In this document: piece after piece, positions 44,648-53,561 of the stretch
Numbering within the stretch: position 1 is the first letter of the stretch
How the letters are laid out: every line of letters starts with the position of its first letter
Assembly (NCBI GenBank): GCA_016219985.1
Contig: JACRJO010000018.1
Location: forward strand, 124,001 to 188,000
Source of the DNA: Sphingobacteriales bacterium
GTDB lineage: Bacteria > Bacteroidota > Bacteroidia > Chitinophagales > Chitinophagaceae
Reading direction: 5' to 3'
Length of the DNA stretch: 64,000 nucleotides
Made by a program: the position numbers and the translations under genes
The notes under the pieces: model-generated
What the model was told of the DNA's origin: nothing
Databases searched by the model: none
The model's input: only the letters and a program-made list of their open reading frames with translations

Positions 44648-45190
44648 ATGGAAAGGAAAATATACAACCCCATTCAGAAAGACCAGGTCATTTTCCTGAA
44701 AACAGCCGCGGAAACCGGGGGCGCCTGTACCCTGGTGGAAGTGGAACTGGCTGACGGAGGCGGGGTTGGCCTGCATTATCATAAGACATTCTCCGAGCAG
44801 TTTGAATGCCTGGATGGCGAGGTACAGGTTCAACTGGGCCGGGAACTACGGGTACTGAGACCGGGTGAAAAAGCCATTGCCGGGGAAGGTATCAACCACC
44901 TGTTCCGCAACCGCAGCGGCAAACCCTGCAGGTTCCGGGTGGAACTGAGGCCGGCCAGCCGCGGATTCGAAGAATCGCTTCAAATCGGGTACGGCCTTGC
45001 CGGGGACGGGCAATGCAAACCAAACGGATTCCCGAAAGACAGGCGGGTGCTGGCCTGGCTTTTTGATATCAGCGAAAGCAACCTGCCCGGCTGGATGAGC
45101 CTTTTCGAATTTATACTCAGGAAGCAGGCAAAAAAGGCCCGGCAGCAAGGGTTAGATAAAAAAATGAGAGAACGGTATGTAAAATTTTAA
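44648..45190 (+). CDS. cupin domain protein
   Basis: A 180-residue protein with a single beta-barrel cupin domain. Motif 1 reads GGGVGLHYHKTFSEQFECLDGEVQVQLG (metal ligands His, His, Glu as usual), motif 2 reads PGEKAIAGEGINHLFRNRSGKP. The ATG at 44648 (MERKIYNPIQKDQ) is chosen; a TTG two codons earlier is also possible. The function is open: cupins include sugar isomerases, dioxygenases and binding proteins. It is followed by a strong bidirectional terminator shared with the OmpA gene. Confidence 0.85.
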   Translation: MERKIYNPIQKDQVIFLKTAAETGGACTLVEVELADGGGVGLHYHKTFSEQFECLDGEVQVQLGRELRVLRPGEKAIAGEGINHLFRNRSGKPCRFRVELRPASRGFEESLQIGYGLAGDGQCKPNGFPKDRRVLAWLFDISESNLPGWMSLFEFILRKQAKKARQQGLDKKMRERYVKF

Positions 45191-45202
45191 AAGGAATGCA
45201 TA

Positions 45203-45232
45203 AAAAAGTCCCCCGGTTGCAGGGGACTTTTT
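45203..45232. terminator. bidirectional terminator between the cupin and OmpA genes
   Basis: AAAAAGTCCCC/GGGGACTTTTT forms a perfect 11-bp stem with an 8-base loop; both strands end in a T-run, so it can serve both convergent genes. Confidence 0.9.
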
Positions 45233-45255
45233 CATAATATTCTGTAAGCGATTGC

Positions 45256-46590
45256 TTATTTGTAATAACTCAGCGTCAGCTCAGACCGGCGGTTTTGCTG
45301 GCGGCCGGCAGCGGTTTTGTTATCAGCAACAGGTTTGGTTTCACCATAACCGGTGGCCGTGATACGCCCGGCATCAATTCCTTTGCCAACCAGGTAGGTC
45401 TTAACGGCATCTGCACGGCCCTGGCTCAGCGTAAGGTTTTTATCATCATTCCCGACATTATCCGTATGGCCATCCACATTCAGGCTCATGGCGGGGTTAT
45501 CTTTCATGATCTGGGCCACTTCGTTGAGACCCTTGAAGGATTTGGTCTGCAATTTTGAACTGCCGGTAACGAAAAGGATATTCTTGGCAGCCATGTTAAC
45601 CTTTTGCTTTACTTCCTCTGTGATCACCGGGCAACCAAAGTTTTCTTTCACACCGGGAACTGTTACACATTTGTCTTCTTCGTCATTCACACCGTCACCA
45701 TCTGTATCCGGTACCGGGCAACCCTGGTAGCGGGCTACGCCAGCCACGGTCGGGCATTTATCTTCTTCATCATTGATACCATCCTTATCGGTATCAGGGA
45801 TCGGGCAGCCTTTGTAACGGGCCAGGCCGGGAACAGTGGGGCATTTATCTTCTTCATCATTGATCCCATCTTTATCGGTATCCGGAATGGGACATCCCTG
45901 GTATTTTTCAATTCCTTTTACAGTCGGGCATTTGTCCAGGCTGTCGATAATACCATCTGCATCTGTATCAGCAGGAGGACGGGGAGCTTCAATCACCACG
46001 GGTACTTTCTTCTTGCCCAGGCGTCCGGCAATCCCGATGCTATGCTGTAAATGATAATTGGCGGTTTCATTGGTTACCGGAACACGGTAAGTAGAGGTAA
46101 GGAACAGGTGTGCTTCATCTAACAGGTTCACTTTCACACCCAGGCCCAGCGGCAGGAAAGCCCCGTAATATCCGCGGTATTTATGAGCGCCGACACCAGC
46201 AATGAGATAAGGCTGCACCCAGTATTTTTCAGTGGTCAGTTTCAGGTTCAGGGATGCATTAGCTTCCAGCAAGAGGCTGTTATCTGTAAAATTCTTGTTC
46301 GGCATGGGATAGCGGAGGAAAGAAGCGCCCAGGGAGGCTGCGACATCGATATGCTTCCGGACCCCTTTGAAATAAGTGACCGCCATTCCCGGGGCCATCT
46401 CTTTAATTTTGGCAAACCGCTTACTGCTGATCACCTGGCTCAGCGATGTGGTGCGGATTCTGTCAGGCGTAATAAAGTCATTCAGAAAAAAACTAACACC
46501 AATGGCTTTGGGCCTGATTTCATCATCCTGGGCTTTAACAGCAGGTACGATCAGATACAATGCAATAATAGCAGATAATATCTTCTTCAT
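45256..46590 (-). CDS. OmpA family outer-membrane protein with TSP3 repeats
   Basis: A 444-residue outer-membrane protein. Signal peptide 1-20 (MKKILSAIIALYLIVPAVKA), an N-terminal beta-barrel-like part (about 25-200), then about four calcium-binding thrombospondin type 3 repeats of 28-29 residues (DTDKDGINDEEDKCPTV, GCP), and a C-terminal OmpA peptidoglycan-binding domain (SLNVDGHTDNVGNDDKNLTLSQGRADAVKTYLVGKGI). This is the usual layout of the abundant Bacteroidota OmpA proteins that tie outer membrane to wall. A TATTTTTG -7 element lies at 46618-46625. Confidence 0.95.
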   Translation of the reverse strand: MKKILSAIIALYLIVPAVKAQDDEIRPKAIGVSFFLNDFITPDRIRTTSLSQVISSKRFAKIKEMAPGMAVTYFKGVRKHIDVAASLGASFLRYPMPNKNFTDNSLLLEANASLNLKLTTEKYWVQPYLIAGVGAHKYRGYYGAFLPLGLGVKVNLLDEAHLFLTSTYRVPVTNETANYHLQHSIGIAGRLGKKKVPVVIEAPRPPADTDADGIIDSLDKCPTVKGIEKYQGCPIPDTDKDGINDEEDKCPTVPGLARYKGCPIPDTDKDGINDEEDKCPTVAGVARYQGCPVPDTDGDGVNDEEDKCVTVPGVKENFGCPVITEEVKQKVNMAAKNILFVTGSSKLQTKSFKGLNEVAQIMKDNPAMSLNVDGHTDNVGNDDKNLTLSQGRADAVKTYLVGKGIDAGRITATGYGETKPVADNKTAAGRQQNRRSELTLSYYK

Positions 46591-46617
46591 AAAGAGATAG
46601 TTTGGTTTTAATCACGG

Positions 46618-46625
46618 CAAAAATA
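46618..46625 (-). promoter_or_regulatory. promoter -7 element of the OmpA gene
   Basis: TATTTTTG on the minus strand, 28 bases before the ATG. At the -33 place TTTT stands instead of TTTG, with 20-base spacing. Confidence 0.55.
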
Positions 46626-46745
46626 ACAGGTATGTTCAATATCCTAAAATAAATTATTTAGTTAATATTCACCGGTTTGGGAGATGTTTTTTTAAAAAAA
46701 AGAAGTATTGGGCGGCGCCCCCGCCGGGACGGGGGCCGGATTGGC

Positions 46746-48422
46746 TTATTTATTTCCGAAAAAACGTTCCCGGAGACTTTTGTCCTCCCCGTACACATCA
46801 TCGTAAAAAACAACATTGCCTTTTTGCCCCTCGCAGGTAAAATAGCGGATAAAAACCGGCAACTTGTTCCGCAGGACAATGGTCTTTTTCTGCTTGCTCT
46901 TCAGCCAGGATTTTACAGAATCGATCCGGGTACCAGCCTGGCTGCTGTCATTCCGGAGTAAATACCAGGCCAGTTTTTCCCATTCCTGCACCCGCACACA
47001 ACCATGACTCAGGGAGCGCATGGCATTGGCAAAAAGATAACGCTGGTTGGTATCGTGCAGGTAAACCGAGTATTTATTATCAAACACGAATTTCATAATC
47101 CCCAGGGCATTGGCGTCCCCGCTCCCCTGCACCACGCGGTACGGGATCCCCTTGCTGTATTGTGACCAGTTCACGCTGTAGGGATCCACTTCATTCCCGT
47201 CCTTGTCCACCAGGCTGAACCCCTTCTTTGCCAGGTAACCCGGGTTCTTCTTTACGGCCGGCAGTATCTCCTTCAGGATTATGCTGAGCGGGGGGACCCA
47301 TTGCGGATACGTGATCAGGGCGGAGACGGCACTCGTCAGTAAAGGAGTGCGGGTTTTGGCCTTCCCGCTAATCACTTTCGAGCTGAATTTCACCTCGTTA
47401 CCATCCACTACTTCCATATAATTTGCGGAGGTATTTACCCAGATATATTTGGAGGGCATTTTTTCAGGTAGCTGCTTGTACTTGTCGAGACTGATCGCTA
47501 TCCGGGCAAATTTTTCACGGTCATCCAGGTTCAGCATCCTGACAGTTCCCTCCCCGGCCCTTCCATCCACGGTAATGCCTTTTTTCTTTTGAAACAATTT
47601 TACCGCGCTGGCCAGCCTGGCCGAATCAGCCGGTATGCTGTCAAACCCGATTAAACCCTCCTCGTATAATCTTTTTTGGAGAAACTGATTAAAACGCTGC
47701 TGGTCTTTTTCGGGATAGGGAATCCGGGTATAGATTTTATAATCTGCACCGGCCAGGAAATTAGGGATCGCTGCTTTGAGCAACTGGTAGCCCCGGGCCG
47801 AAGGCTCCAGGGAACGGAACACCCCGGCAATTCCTTTTTGTTTGATTTCATTAAAGCGGGACAGATAAAATTCATCCTTTAGTACAGAATCCTTGCGCAA
47901 GCTGACACTGTCCTGCGGCAAACGTCCCAGTTTTACATCTTTGACGAGCCGGGTAAAGGCATCTGTATACAAAAGATCCGCAGTGGCCCACCATTTAGCA
48001 TCCTTCCGGTCCCCTTTCCCCAGGCTGTCCGCCATTATCCGGTCCCGGATTATTGTTAATTCACCGGCATGATATTCCTCCGGGAACAATCCAAATAAGC
48101 GGGCATTATGGATGAAATGGAAAAGGGAATCCGCTTCCGGCAACCAGTTTTGGCCACTGCTCCAGGAAGGAGAAAAATCTCTTTGCTGGTAAACCAGCCG
48201 GACCAGCCCGGGTTGAACCAGCACGAGACCCGTGTCTTCTATGCTGCCACTGTCGTCCATTGCCCTTTGCAGGCCTTCTTTGATCAGCAGGGTGGCTTTC
48301 TTCGACAGGTCTTCCGGGCTGACCGAAACAGTATCCATCGTCTGCCCGTTTCCCTTGCAGGCAAGAAACAGTATCCCGGTGAGGAAAAAAAAGGCGAGCG
48401 GGTACAAGGTCTTCTTCATCAT
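46746..48422 (-). CDS. L,D-transpeptidase (YcbB/LdtD-like), lipoprotein
   Basis: A 558-residue murein L,D-transpeptidase. The signal peptide ends in a lipobox (LFLAC, Cys about 21). A peptidoglycan-binding domain (SARLASAVKLFQKKKGITVDGRAGEGTVRML, about 260-300) precedes the YkuD catalytic domain, which has the Cys motif SLSHGCVRVQEWEKLA near residue 470 and its His upstream. It makes 3-3 cross-links in the wall or anchors proteins. Upstream lies the DUF952 gene and the aromatic operon, which run the same way. The start may be the second Met. A CCCCG/CGGGG hairpin (about 46720-46738) follows the stop. Confidence 0.93.
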   Translation of the reverse strand: MMKKTLYPLAFFFLTGILFLACKGNGQTMDTVSVSPEDLSKKATLLIKEGLQRAMDDSGSIEDTGLVLVQPGLVRLVYQQRDFSPSWSSGQNWLPEADSLFHFIHNARLFGLFPEEYHAGELTIIRDRIMADSLGKGDRKDAKWWATADLLYTDAFTRLVKDVKLGRLPQDSVSLRKDSVLKDEFYLSRFNEIKQKGIAGVFRSLEPSARGYQLLKAAIPNFLAGADYKIYTRIPYPEKDQQRFNQFLQKRLYEEGLIGFDSIPADSARLASAVKLFQKKKGITVDGRAGEGTVRMLNLDDREKFARIAISLDKYKQLPEKMPSKYIWVNTSANYMEVVDGNEVKFSSKVISGKAKTRTPLLTSAVSALITYPQWVPPLSIILKEILPAVKKNPGYLAKKGFSLVDKDGNEVDPYSVNWSQYSKGIPYRVVQGSGDANALGIMKFVFDNKYSVYLHDTNQRYLFANAMRSLSHGCVRVQEWEKLAWYLLRNDSSQAGTRIDSVKSWLKSKQKKTIVLRNKLPVFIRYFTCEGQKGNVVFYDDVYGEDKSLRERFFGNK

Positions 48423-48625
48423 AAAGAGGTTGGCAGCTGTGATAAGTAACGGTATAAAATGAACCTGGTGTGCAACAAAATAAGCAATCGTATTTAGATT
48501 CCCCCGATAGTCGCCTGTTTTTTTTACCCTTCCGCAAGGGGCACGCCTGACAGGGGGAATGAAAGCCGGATTATCCCCCCCGGATGAGCCAGGGGAACGA
48601 TCGTGCCAGGGACATGGGCTAAGGC

Positions 48626-48928
48626 TTATTGCAACCGGATTACATCCGTCACCGCATCTGTATTGATGGGTCCATAGACATGCGGGAAAGTATCCTGGGT
48701 GGAGGGGGACCAGTCAAATACATAATGACTCGTGAGCCGGTCCGTGTCAATCACCAGTTTGACCAGCCCGCTTTGCCCGGCAAAATAGCGGTCCAGCACG
48801 GCAGCTACCTGGTGCTCCTGTGAGCAATGAATAAACCCTTCCGCTTTCAGGGAGGGATGTTCATAAGATCCTTTCTGTTTGGCCGCCTCCCATTCACCGG
48901 CAGTTGTAACATGATATATGACAGGCAT
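48626..48928 (-). CDS. DUF952 family protein
   Basis: A 100-residue protein of the DUF952 family, unknown function. Conserved points: YHVTTAGEWEAAKQKGSYEHPSLKAEGFIHCS (N-terminal signature GFIHCS), VKLVIDTDRL and FPHVYGPINTDAVTDV. Its ATG overlaps the aroC stop by one base (TAATG), which suggests translational coupling at the end of the aromatic operon. A role in that pathway is only suggested by position. Confidence 0.9.
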   Translation of the reverse strand: MPVIYHVTTAGEWEAAKQKGSYEHPSLKAEGFIHCSQEHQVAAVLDRYFAGQSGLVKLVIDTDRLTSHYVFDWSPSTQDTFPHVYGPINTDAVTDVIRLQ

Positions 48929-49920
48929 TATAGTACTCGTTTAATTTTTTGTTCCAGCAACAGGAAGTCAGCGATCACGATGGCCGTTACGGCTTCCACG
49001 ATCACCGGCGCCCGCAGGGCCACGCAAAGATCATGGCGTCCCTTCACGGAAAAATCTTCTGTCTTGCCGGTATCCCAGTTCAGGCTGTTTTGTTCTTTGG
49101 GAGTCGAAGAAGTGGGTTTGACCGCCAGCCGGAAGACCAGTTCGTTCCCGTTACTGATCCCGCCTACCACCCCGCCGGCATGATTGGTCCTTGTTTTCCC
49201 GCTCATGTCACCGATCGCATCATTGTGCTCACTGCCAAACATGGCCGCGGCGGCAAAGCCGGTTCCGAACTCCACTCCCCGGACGGCCGGAATGGCGAAG
49301 AGAATATGTGAGAGCGTTGATTCCAGTGAATCAAAATAGGGTTCCCCCAATCCAACCGGCAATCCATTGACTTTGCATTCCACTATTCCGCCGACTGAAT
49401 CTTTGGCTTCAATGGCTTTTTGGAGTCCCTTTTCGGTATCTGTTTCGCCCCCGATCTCAGTCACGGCTGCCCGGATGCTGATTCCATCCATCAGTTTTTT
49501 TGCAATGGCCCCGGCGGCTACTAAACCGGCAGTCAGCCTTGCACTGAAATGGCCACCACCCCGGTAATCTTCATACCCGCCAAACTTCTGGTGAGCCACC
49601 CAGTCGGCATGACCCGGGCGGGGTATGCTTCGCTGTTTATTGTAATCTTCGCTTCTTGTATTATTATTTTCAAAAAGGATCGTGACAGGGAACCCGGTTG
49701 TTTTCCCGTTAAATACCCCGCTTTTGAAAATGGGGTAATCGGATTCCTGCCTGGGTGTTGTTCCTTTTTGGGTCCCCCCCTTTCTTCTTTCCAGGTCGGG
49801 CAGCAGGTCTTCGGGTGTTAAGGATAAACCCGCGGGACATCCATCAAGGGTGATCCCCACAGATTCCCCGTGTGATTCTCCAAAGATGGAAACCCTGAAA
49901 AGACGTCCGAATGCGTTCAA
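48928..49920 (-). CDS. aroC: chorismate synthase
   Basis: Makes chorismate from EPSP with reduced FMN, 330 residues. NAFGRLFRVSIFGESHGESVGITLDGCPAGL is the family N-terminus; RPGHADWVAHQKFGGYEDYRGGGHFSARLTAG and TRTNHAGGVVGGISNGNELVFRLAVKPTSS hold the FMN and substrate sites. At the short end of the usual length, but both ends are complete. It lies 3 bases after aroA and overlaps DUF952 by 1 base. Confidence 0.97.
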   Translation of the reverse strand: MNAFGRLFRVSIFGESHGESVGITLDGCPAGLSLTPEDLLPDLERRKGGTQKGTTPRQESDYPIFKSGVFNGKTTGFPVTILFENNNTRSEDYNKQRSIPRPGHADWVAHQKFGGYEDYRGGGHFSARLTAGLVAAGAIAKKLMDGISIRAAVTEIGGETDTEKGLQKAIEAKDSVGGIVECKVNGLPVGLGEPYFDSLESTLSHILFAIPAVRGVEFGTGFAAAAMFGSEHNDAIGDMSGKTRTNHAGGVVGGISNGNELVFRLAVKPTSSTPKEQNSLNWDTGKTEDFSVKGRHDLCVALRAPVIVEAVTAIVIADFLLLEQKIKRVL

Positions 49921-49923
49921 AGC

Positions 49924-51225
49924 TTATAAATTGAATTGTTGAAAGGGTAAAGATACAGCGGCCCCGATAGATTTCAGATCATTATAAAACTCAGGATAGG
50001 ACTTTTTCACAGCGCCCGCTTCCTCAATCCGGGTATCTCCGCCGGCTTTTAAGGCAGCCACTGCACAGGCCATGGCAATCCGATGATCGTGCCGGGAATG
50101 AACGGTTGCCCCTTTTACTTCTCCCCCGCCATATACTTCCATCGTATCTCCGTCCAGTTCAATCCGCAGGCCCATTTTTCCAAACTCTTCCTGCAGGGTC
50201 AGGGCCCGGTTGCTTTCTTTATGCGCCAGCCGGCTCACGCCCTTAATGCTGCTCATGCCCTTGCAGTAAGCAGCCAGGGCCACGAGCGGGGGAAAGAGGT
50301 CCGGGCAATCCGTCGCATCAAATGAAAAACCCTTCATTTCAGCCGGGTGCAGTTTGATTCCCTTAGCCTCCATCGCGATACCTGCATTTGCGGCCATCAG
50401 GGCATCCACCATAGCTTTATCGGCCTGGGTGGAAGAAAGATCGAGTCCGCGAACGGTAATGGGTCCGGCAATAGCGCCTGCCACTAAGAGAAAAGCAGCG
50501 CCGCTCCAGTCGCCCTCCACCGTGTAGTTAATGGTTGATCCCCGGGGCGGAAGCTCTGAACCGGTATCCGTTCCAAAATAAAATTCCCCGTAGTTCCTGT
50601 TTTCAGGCATTTTCAGACCGAACTGCTTCATCACATCCAGGGTCAGATCAATATAGGGGCGGCTTTTTAAATTATTTACTTTAATGGAAACACCGGATGC
50701 CTGAGCGGCTGCATAAGCCATCAGCAAGCCGGTCAGGAATTGTGAACTCAGGGAGCCATCCACTTCAATATTCACGGGCACCAGGGGGCCCTGTATCTGC
50801 AGGGGCAGTTTTCCCTGCCGGCTTTTGACTTTTACATTCAGGCGGGGTAAAATCTCATCAAAGAAATCCATCGGGCGGGTTACCAGGCTTCCTGTACCAT
50901 TGATGGTGACCGCCTGGTCGCTCAGGGCCACGAGGGGGGTGAACATCCGGATACTGAGGCCGGACTCCCCGCAACTGATTTCCGCTGCCGCCGGGCGCAT
51001 TCCTTCACTTTTTACCTGTAATTCCCCACCCGCGAATTCCGCCTTCGCGCCCAGCCGCCGGATAATATCCAGCGCGGCTTTATCGTCATTGCTGTGCCCG
51101 GGATTATGGATGATCGTTTCTCCCTTGTGCAAAAGGGCGGCCGCACAGGCCCTTTGCATCGAGCTCTTGGAAGCCGGGGCCTGAATAGTGCCTTTTAATT
51201 CCGATGGATGGATGGTTACGTTCAC
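49924..51225 (-). CDS. aroA: 3-phosphoshikimate 1-carboxyvinyltransferase (EPSP synthase)
   Basis: Joins PEP to shikimate-3-phosphate, 433 residues. APASKSSMQRACAAALLHKGET is the N-terminal signature, SGLSIRMFTPLVALSDQAVTINGTGSLVTRPMD the second; VKGATVHSRHDHRIAMACAVAALKAGG closes the C-terminal site. The start is GTG at 51223-51225, two bases after the aroB stop, which makes translational coupling likely. Followed by aroC. Confidence 0.96.
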   Translation of the reverse strand: MNVTIHPSELKGTIQAPASKSSMQRACAAALLHKGETIIHNPGHSNDDKAALDIIRRLGAKAEFAGGELQVKSEGMRPAAAEISCGESGLSIRMFTPLVALSDQAVTINGTGSLVTRPMDFFDEILPRLNVKVKSRQGKLPLQIQGPLVPVNIEVDGSLSSQFLTGLLMAYAAAQASGVSIKVNNLKSRPYIDLTLDVMKQFGLKMPENRNYGEFYFGTDTGSELPPRGSTINYTVEGDWSGAAFLLVAGAIAGPITVRGLDLSSTQADKAMVDALMAANAGIAMEAKGIKLHPAEMKGFSFDATDCPDLFPPLVALAAYCKGMSSIKGVSRLAHKESNRALTLQEEFGKMGLRIELDGDTMEVYGGGEVKGATVHSRHDHRIAMACAVAALKAGGDTRIEEAGAVKKSYPEFYNDLKSIGAAVSLPFQQFNL

Positions 51226-51227
51226 AA

Positions 51228-52247
51228 TTATAATGCTTGAATGATTCTTTCCAGTTGCTTCAATGAAATGCTTTTAACCACACCCCTGCCGATTTTCTCC
51301 AGCAGCACGTAATTCATTTCGCTCCGCTCCCTTTTCTTATCCATCTTTAATACGTTAAAGACTTTTTGTTTGTCAAAAGAAGCATAAGTGGGCAGTTTGT
51401 ATTTTTCAAGCAGCGCCACTACTTTATCCGTTTGCCTGAACCCGGTGAGCTGTTCGGAAATATGACAGGCATAGGTCATCCCGATGGAGATGGCCTGCCC
51501 ATGGAGTAATTCATACTGCGTTTCCAGCGCGTGTCCCAGGGTATGCCCGAAATTCAGCAGGCGCCGGTCCGCTTTCTCAAACTCATCTTTCTTTACCACG
51601 TTGATCTTGATAAGGGCATTCCGCTGCACGAGATCACAAACGGGCAGCTGCCGGCGCTGGTAATGGGCCAGTGTATGCTGCTCCAGGTCTGCGAACATGG
51701 CTGCATCTTTGATACAGGCATGCTTGATGATCTCCGCAAACCCGTTTTCCCAATCTCCCTGCGGCAATGATTTCAGGAAGGCCATATCGTGCAGGATAAA
51801 GGAGGGCTGACGGATCACACCCACCATATTCTTGTACATTCCCACATCAATGCCGTTCTTCCCGCCAATGGACGCATCCACCAGTCCGAGTACAGAGGTT
51901 GGAATAAAACCGAAACGGATACCGCGCATATATACCGAAGCAATATAACCGGTCAGGTCCGTGATCACGCCTCCGCCCACTCCCACCAGGGTGGTCTTGC
52001 GGTCAGCTTCCAGTTGAATCAGTTGTTCCACCACGGCATCCACCGTCGCCTGTACCTTGTACTCCTCCCCCGCTTTCAGCACGATCGTATTCCAGCCCCT
52101 GAAGCGTTTGGCATGGCTTTTATACACATGCTCATCGGTAATGACCACGGTGGCTTTCGGGTCTGTAATCTTTTTCAGCTGGCTGATCCCGCCGGCAAAA
52201 TAGAAGTCCGTGGACGATGCTGAAAACTTATAATTGACATGTTTCAT
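51228..52247 (-). CDS. aroB: 3-dehydroquinate synthase
   Basis: Cyclises DAHP to 3-dehydroquinate with NAD and zinc, 339 residues. VGVGGGVITDLTGYIASVYMRGIRFGFIPTSVLGLVDASIGGKNGIDVGMYKNMVG is the NAD/catalytic core; zinc ligands lie in GFAEIIKHACI, LNFGHTLGHALE and ELLHGQAISIG. It starts after a hairpin repeat (52288-52371) and is joined closely to aroA. Confidence 0.97.
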   Translation of the reverse strand: MKHVNYKFSASSTDFYFAGGISQLKKITDPKATVVITDEHVYKSHAKRFRGWNTIVLKAGEEYKVQATVDAVVEQLIQLEADRKTTLVGVGGGVITDLTGYIASVYMRGIRFGFIPTSVLGLVDASIGGKNGIDVGMYKNMVGVIRQPSFILHDMAFLKSLPQGDWENGFAEIIKHACIKDAAMFADLEQHTLAHYQRRQLPVCDLVQRNALIKINVVKKDEFEKADRRLLNFGHTLGHALETQYELLHGQAISIGMTYACHISEQLTGFRQTDKVVALLEKYKLPTYASFDKQKVFNVLKMDKKRERSEMNYVLLEKIGRGVVKSISLKQLERIIQAL

Positions 52248-52287
52248 GAGCTGATTTAAATACCGGGTGGTGGTTCCTGCAATGAGT

Positions 52288-52371
52288 GTTGAAAAGTGAG
52301 TATTGAGAATTGAACATTCATTCTCATAAGGACCAAATGTTCAATGCTCAAATTTCAATTTTCAATGTTCA
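52288..52371. repeat. TTCAATTTTCAA-type hairpin repeat
   Basis: Words such as TTGAAAAGTGAG, GAATTGAACATT on the left and AATGTTCAATGCTCAAATTT plus CAATTTTCAATGTTC on the right form an imperfect inverted repeat; GAACATT/AATGTTC pair perfectly. It fills most of the gap between the DAHP synthase gene and aroB and is a different word family from the AGCT/CTCGTA elements. Confidence 0.65.
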
Positions 52372-52374
52372 TTA

Positions 52375-53463
52375 TCAACTATCCAACACCTTCTTCTGGT
52401 GATTAATACTCTCCATGTGCACGGCATCCAGGTACTTGGTGATAAACTCCTTACTGAGCCCGATCTTGTCCCCCTTCACCGAGGCTCTTTCGATGATCTC
52501 ATTCCAGCGGCTGGTTTGCAGGATGGTAATATTGTTATCCTTCTTATAACGGCCGATCTGTTCAGCGATCTTCATCCGCTGCCCGAGTATCTGCATCAGC
52601 TCATCATCCAGGTGGTTGATCTTCTGGCGGAGAGCCTCTAGGGCCGTATGATATTCTTCTGAGTTAACGTCTTCCCTTCTCCAGGTAATACTATCCAGCA
52701 TTTCGGCCAGTCGTTCCGGGGTTATCTGCTGTTTGGCATCGCTCCAGGCGCTGTCCGGGTCAATATGACTTTCGATCATCAGCCCGTCATAATCCAGGTC
52801 GATGGCTTTTTGCATTACTTCCAGCAGGATATCCCTTCTTCCGCAGATATGCGATGGATCGTTGATCAGGGGCATACCCGGGTGCTTCAGTTTCATATCA
52901 ATGGCGAGGTGCCACATGGGGGCATTCCGGTATTCTGTATTGCCATAGGAACTAAAACCCCGGTGAATCAAACCAATCTGTTTTACACCGGCACGGGCCA
53001 CCCTTTCCACCGCCCCGCTCCATAATTCCAGGTCGGGGTTGATGGGGTTCTTGATCAGGACCGGCACATCCACGCCGCGCAGGGCATCGGCAACTTCCTG
53101 CACACTGAAAGGGTTGACGGTGGTGCGGGCCCCGATCCATAATACATCCACATCAAAGGTCAGCGCGTCCTGTACCTGCTTGCCGGTGGCCACTTCCACG
53201 GTTGTCGGCAATCCGGTCAGTTTTTTCGCCTGTTGCAGCCAGGGCAACCCCTTGGCACCCACTCCTTCAAACATCCCGGGTTTGGTACGGGGTTTCCAGA
53301 TACCGGCACGGAGCATATCCACTTTCCCGGTAGCCGCGAGCCGTTGCGCGGTGGCTAAAACCTGTTCTTCTGTTTCGGCACTGCAGGGCCCGCTGATAAT
53401 CAGCGGTCTTTTATGCCAGGCTGCCTGTACGGCCGCGTTGCTTGTCTGTTCTGTTGTTTGCAT
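52375..53463 (-). CDS. bifunctional DAHP synthase/chorismate mutase
   Basis: A 362-residue fusion of the first step and the branch step of aromatic synthesis. Residues about 15-255 form the DAHP synthase barrel of the KDO8P-synthase-like type (IISGPCSAETEEQVLATA, LRAGIWKPRTKPGMFEGVG, NDPSHICGRRD); residues about 270-355 form a helical AroQ-type chorismate mutase (ALRQKINHLDDELMQILGQRMKIAEQIGRYKKD). The linked mutase may control the synthase by prephenate or chorismate, as known for fusions of this kind. It lies 98 bases after tyrA. Confidence 0.95.
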   Translation of the reverse strand: MQTTEQTSNAAVQAAWHKRPLIISGPCSAETEEQVLATAQRLAATGKVDMLRAGIWKPRTKPGMFEGVGAKGLPWLQQAKKLTGLPTTVEVATGKQVQDALTFDVDVLWIGARTTVNPFSVQEVADALRGVDVPVLIKNPINPDLELWSGAVERVARAGVKQIGLIHRGFSSYGNTEYRNAPMWHLAIDMKLKHPGMPLINDPSHICGRRDILLEVMQKAIDLDYDGLMIESHIDPDSAWSDAKQQITPERLAEMLDSITWRREDVNSEEYHTALEALRQKINHLDDELMQILGQRMKIAEQIGRYKKDNNITILQTSRWNEIIERASVKGDKIGLSKEFITKYLDAVHMESINHQKKVLDS

Positions 53464-53561
53464 TGTACAAATTTAGTGCTCCCGCCTTTAAAGGGCATTT
53501 TGGAAGCGGTTTATTTATCAGATTGTCCTATTTCCAGATTCAGGCCGGTTTATTCATCCGT

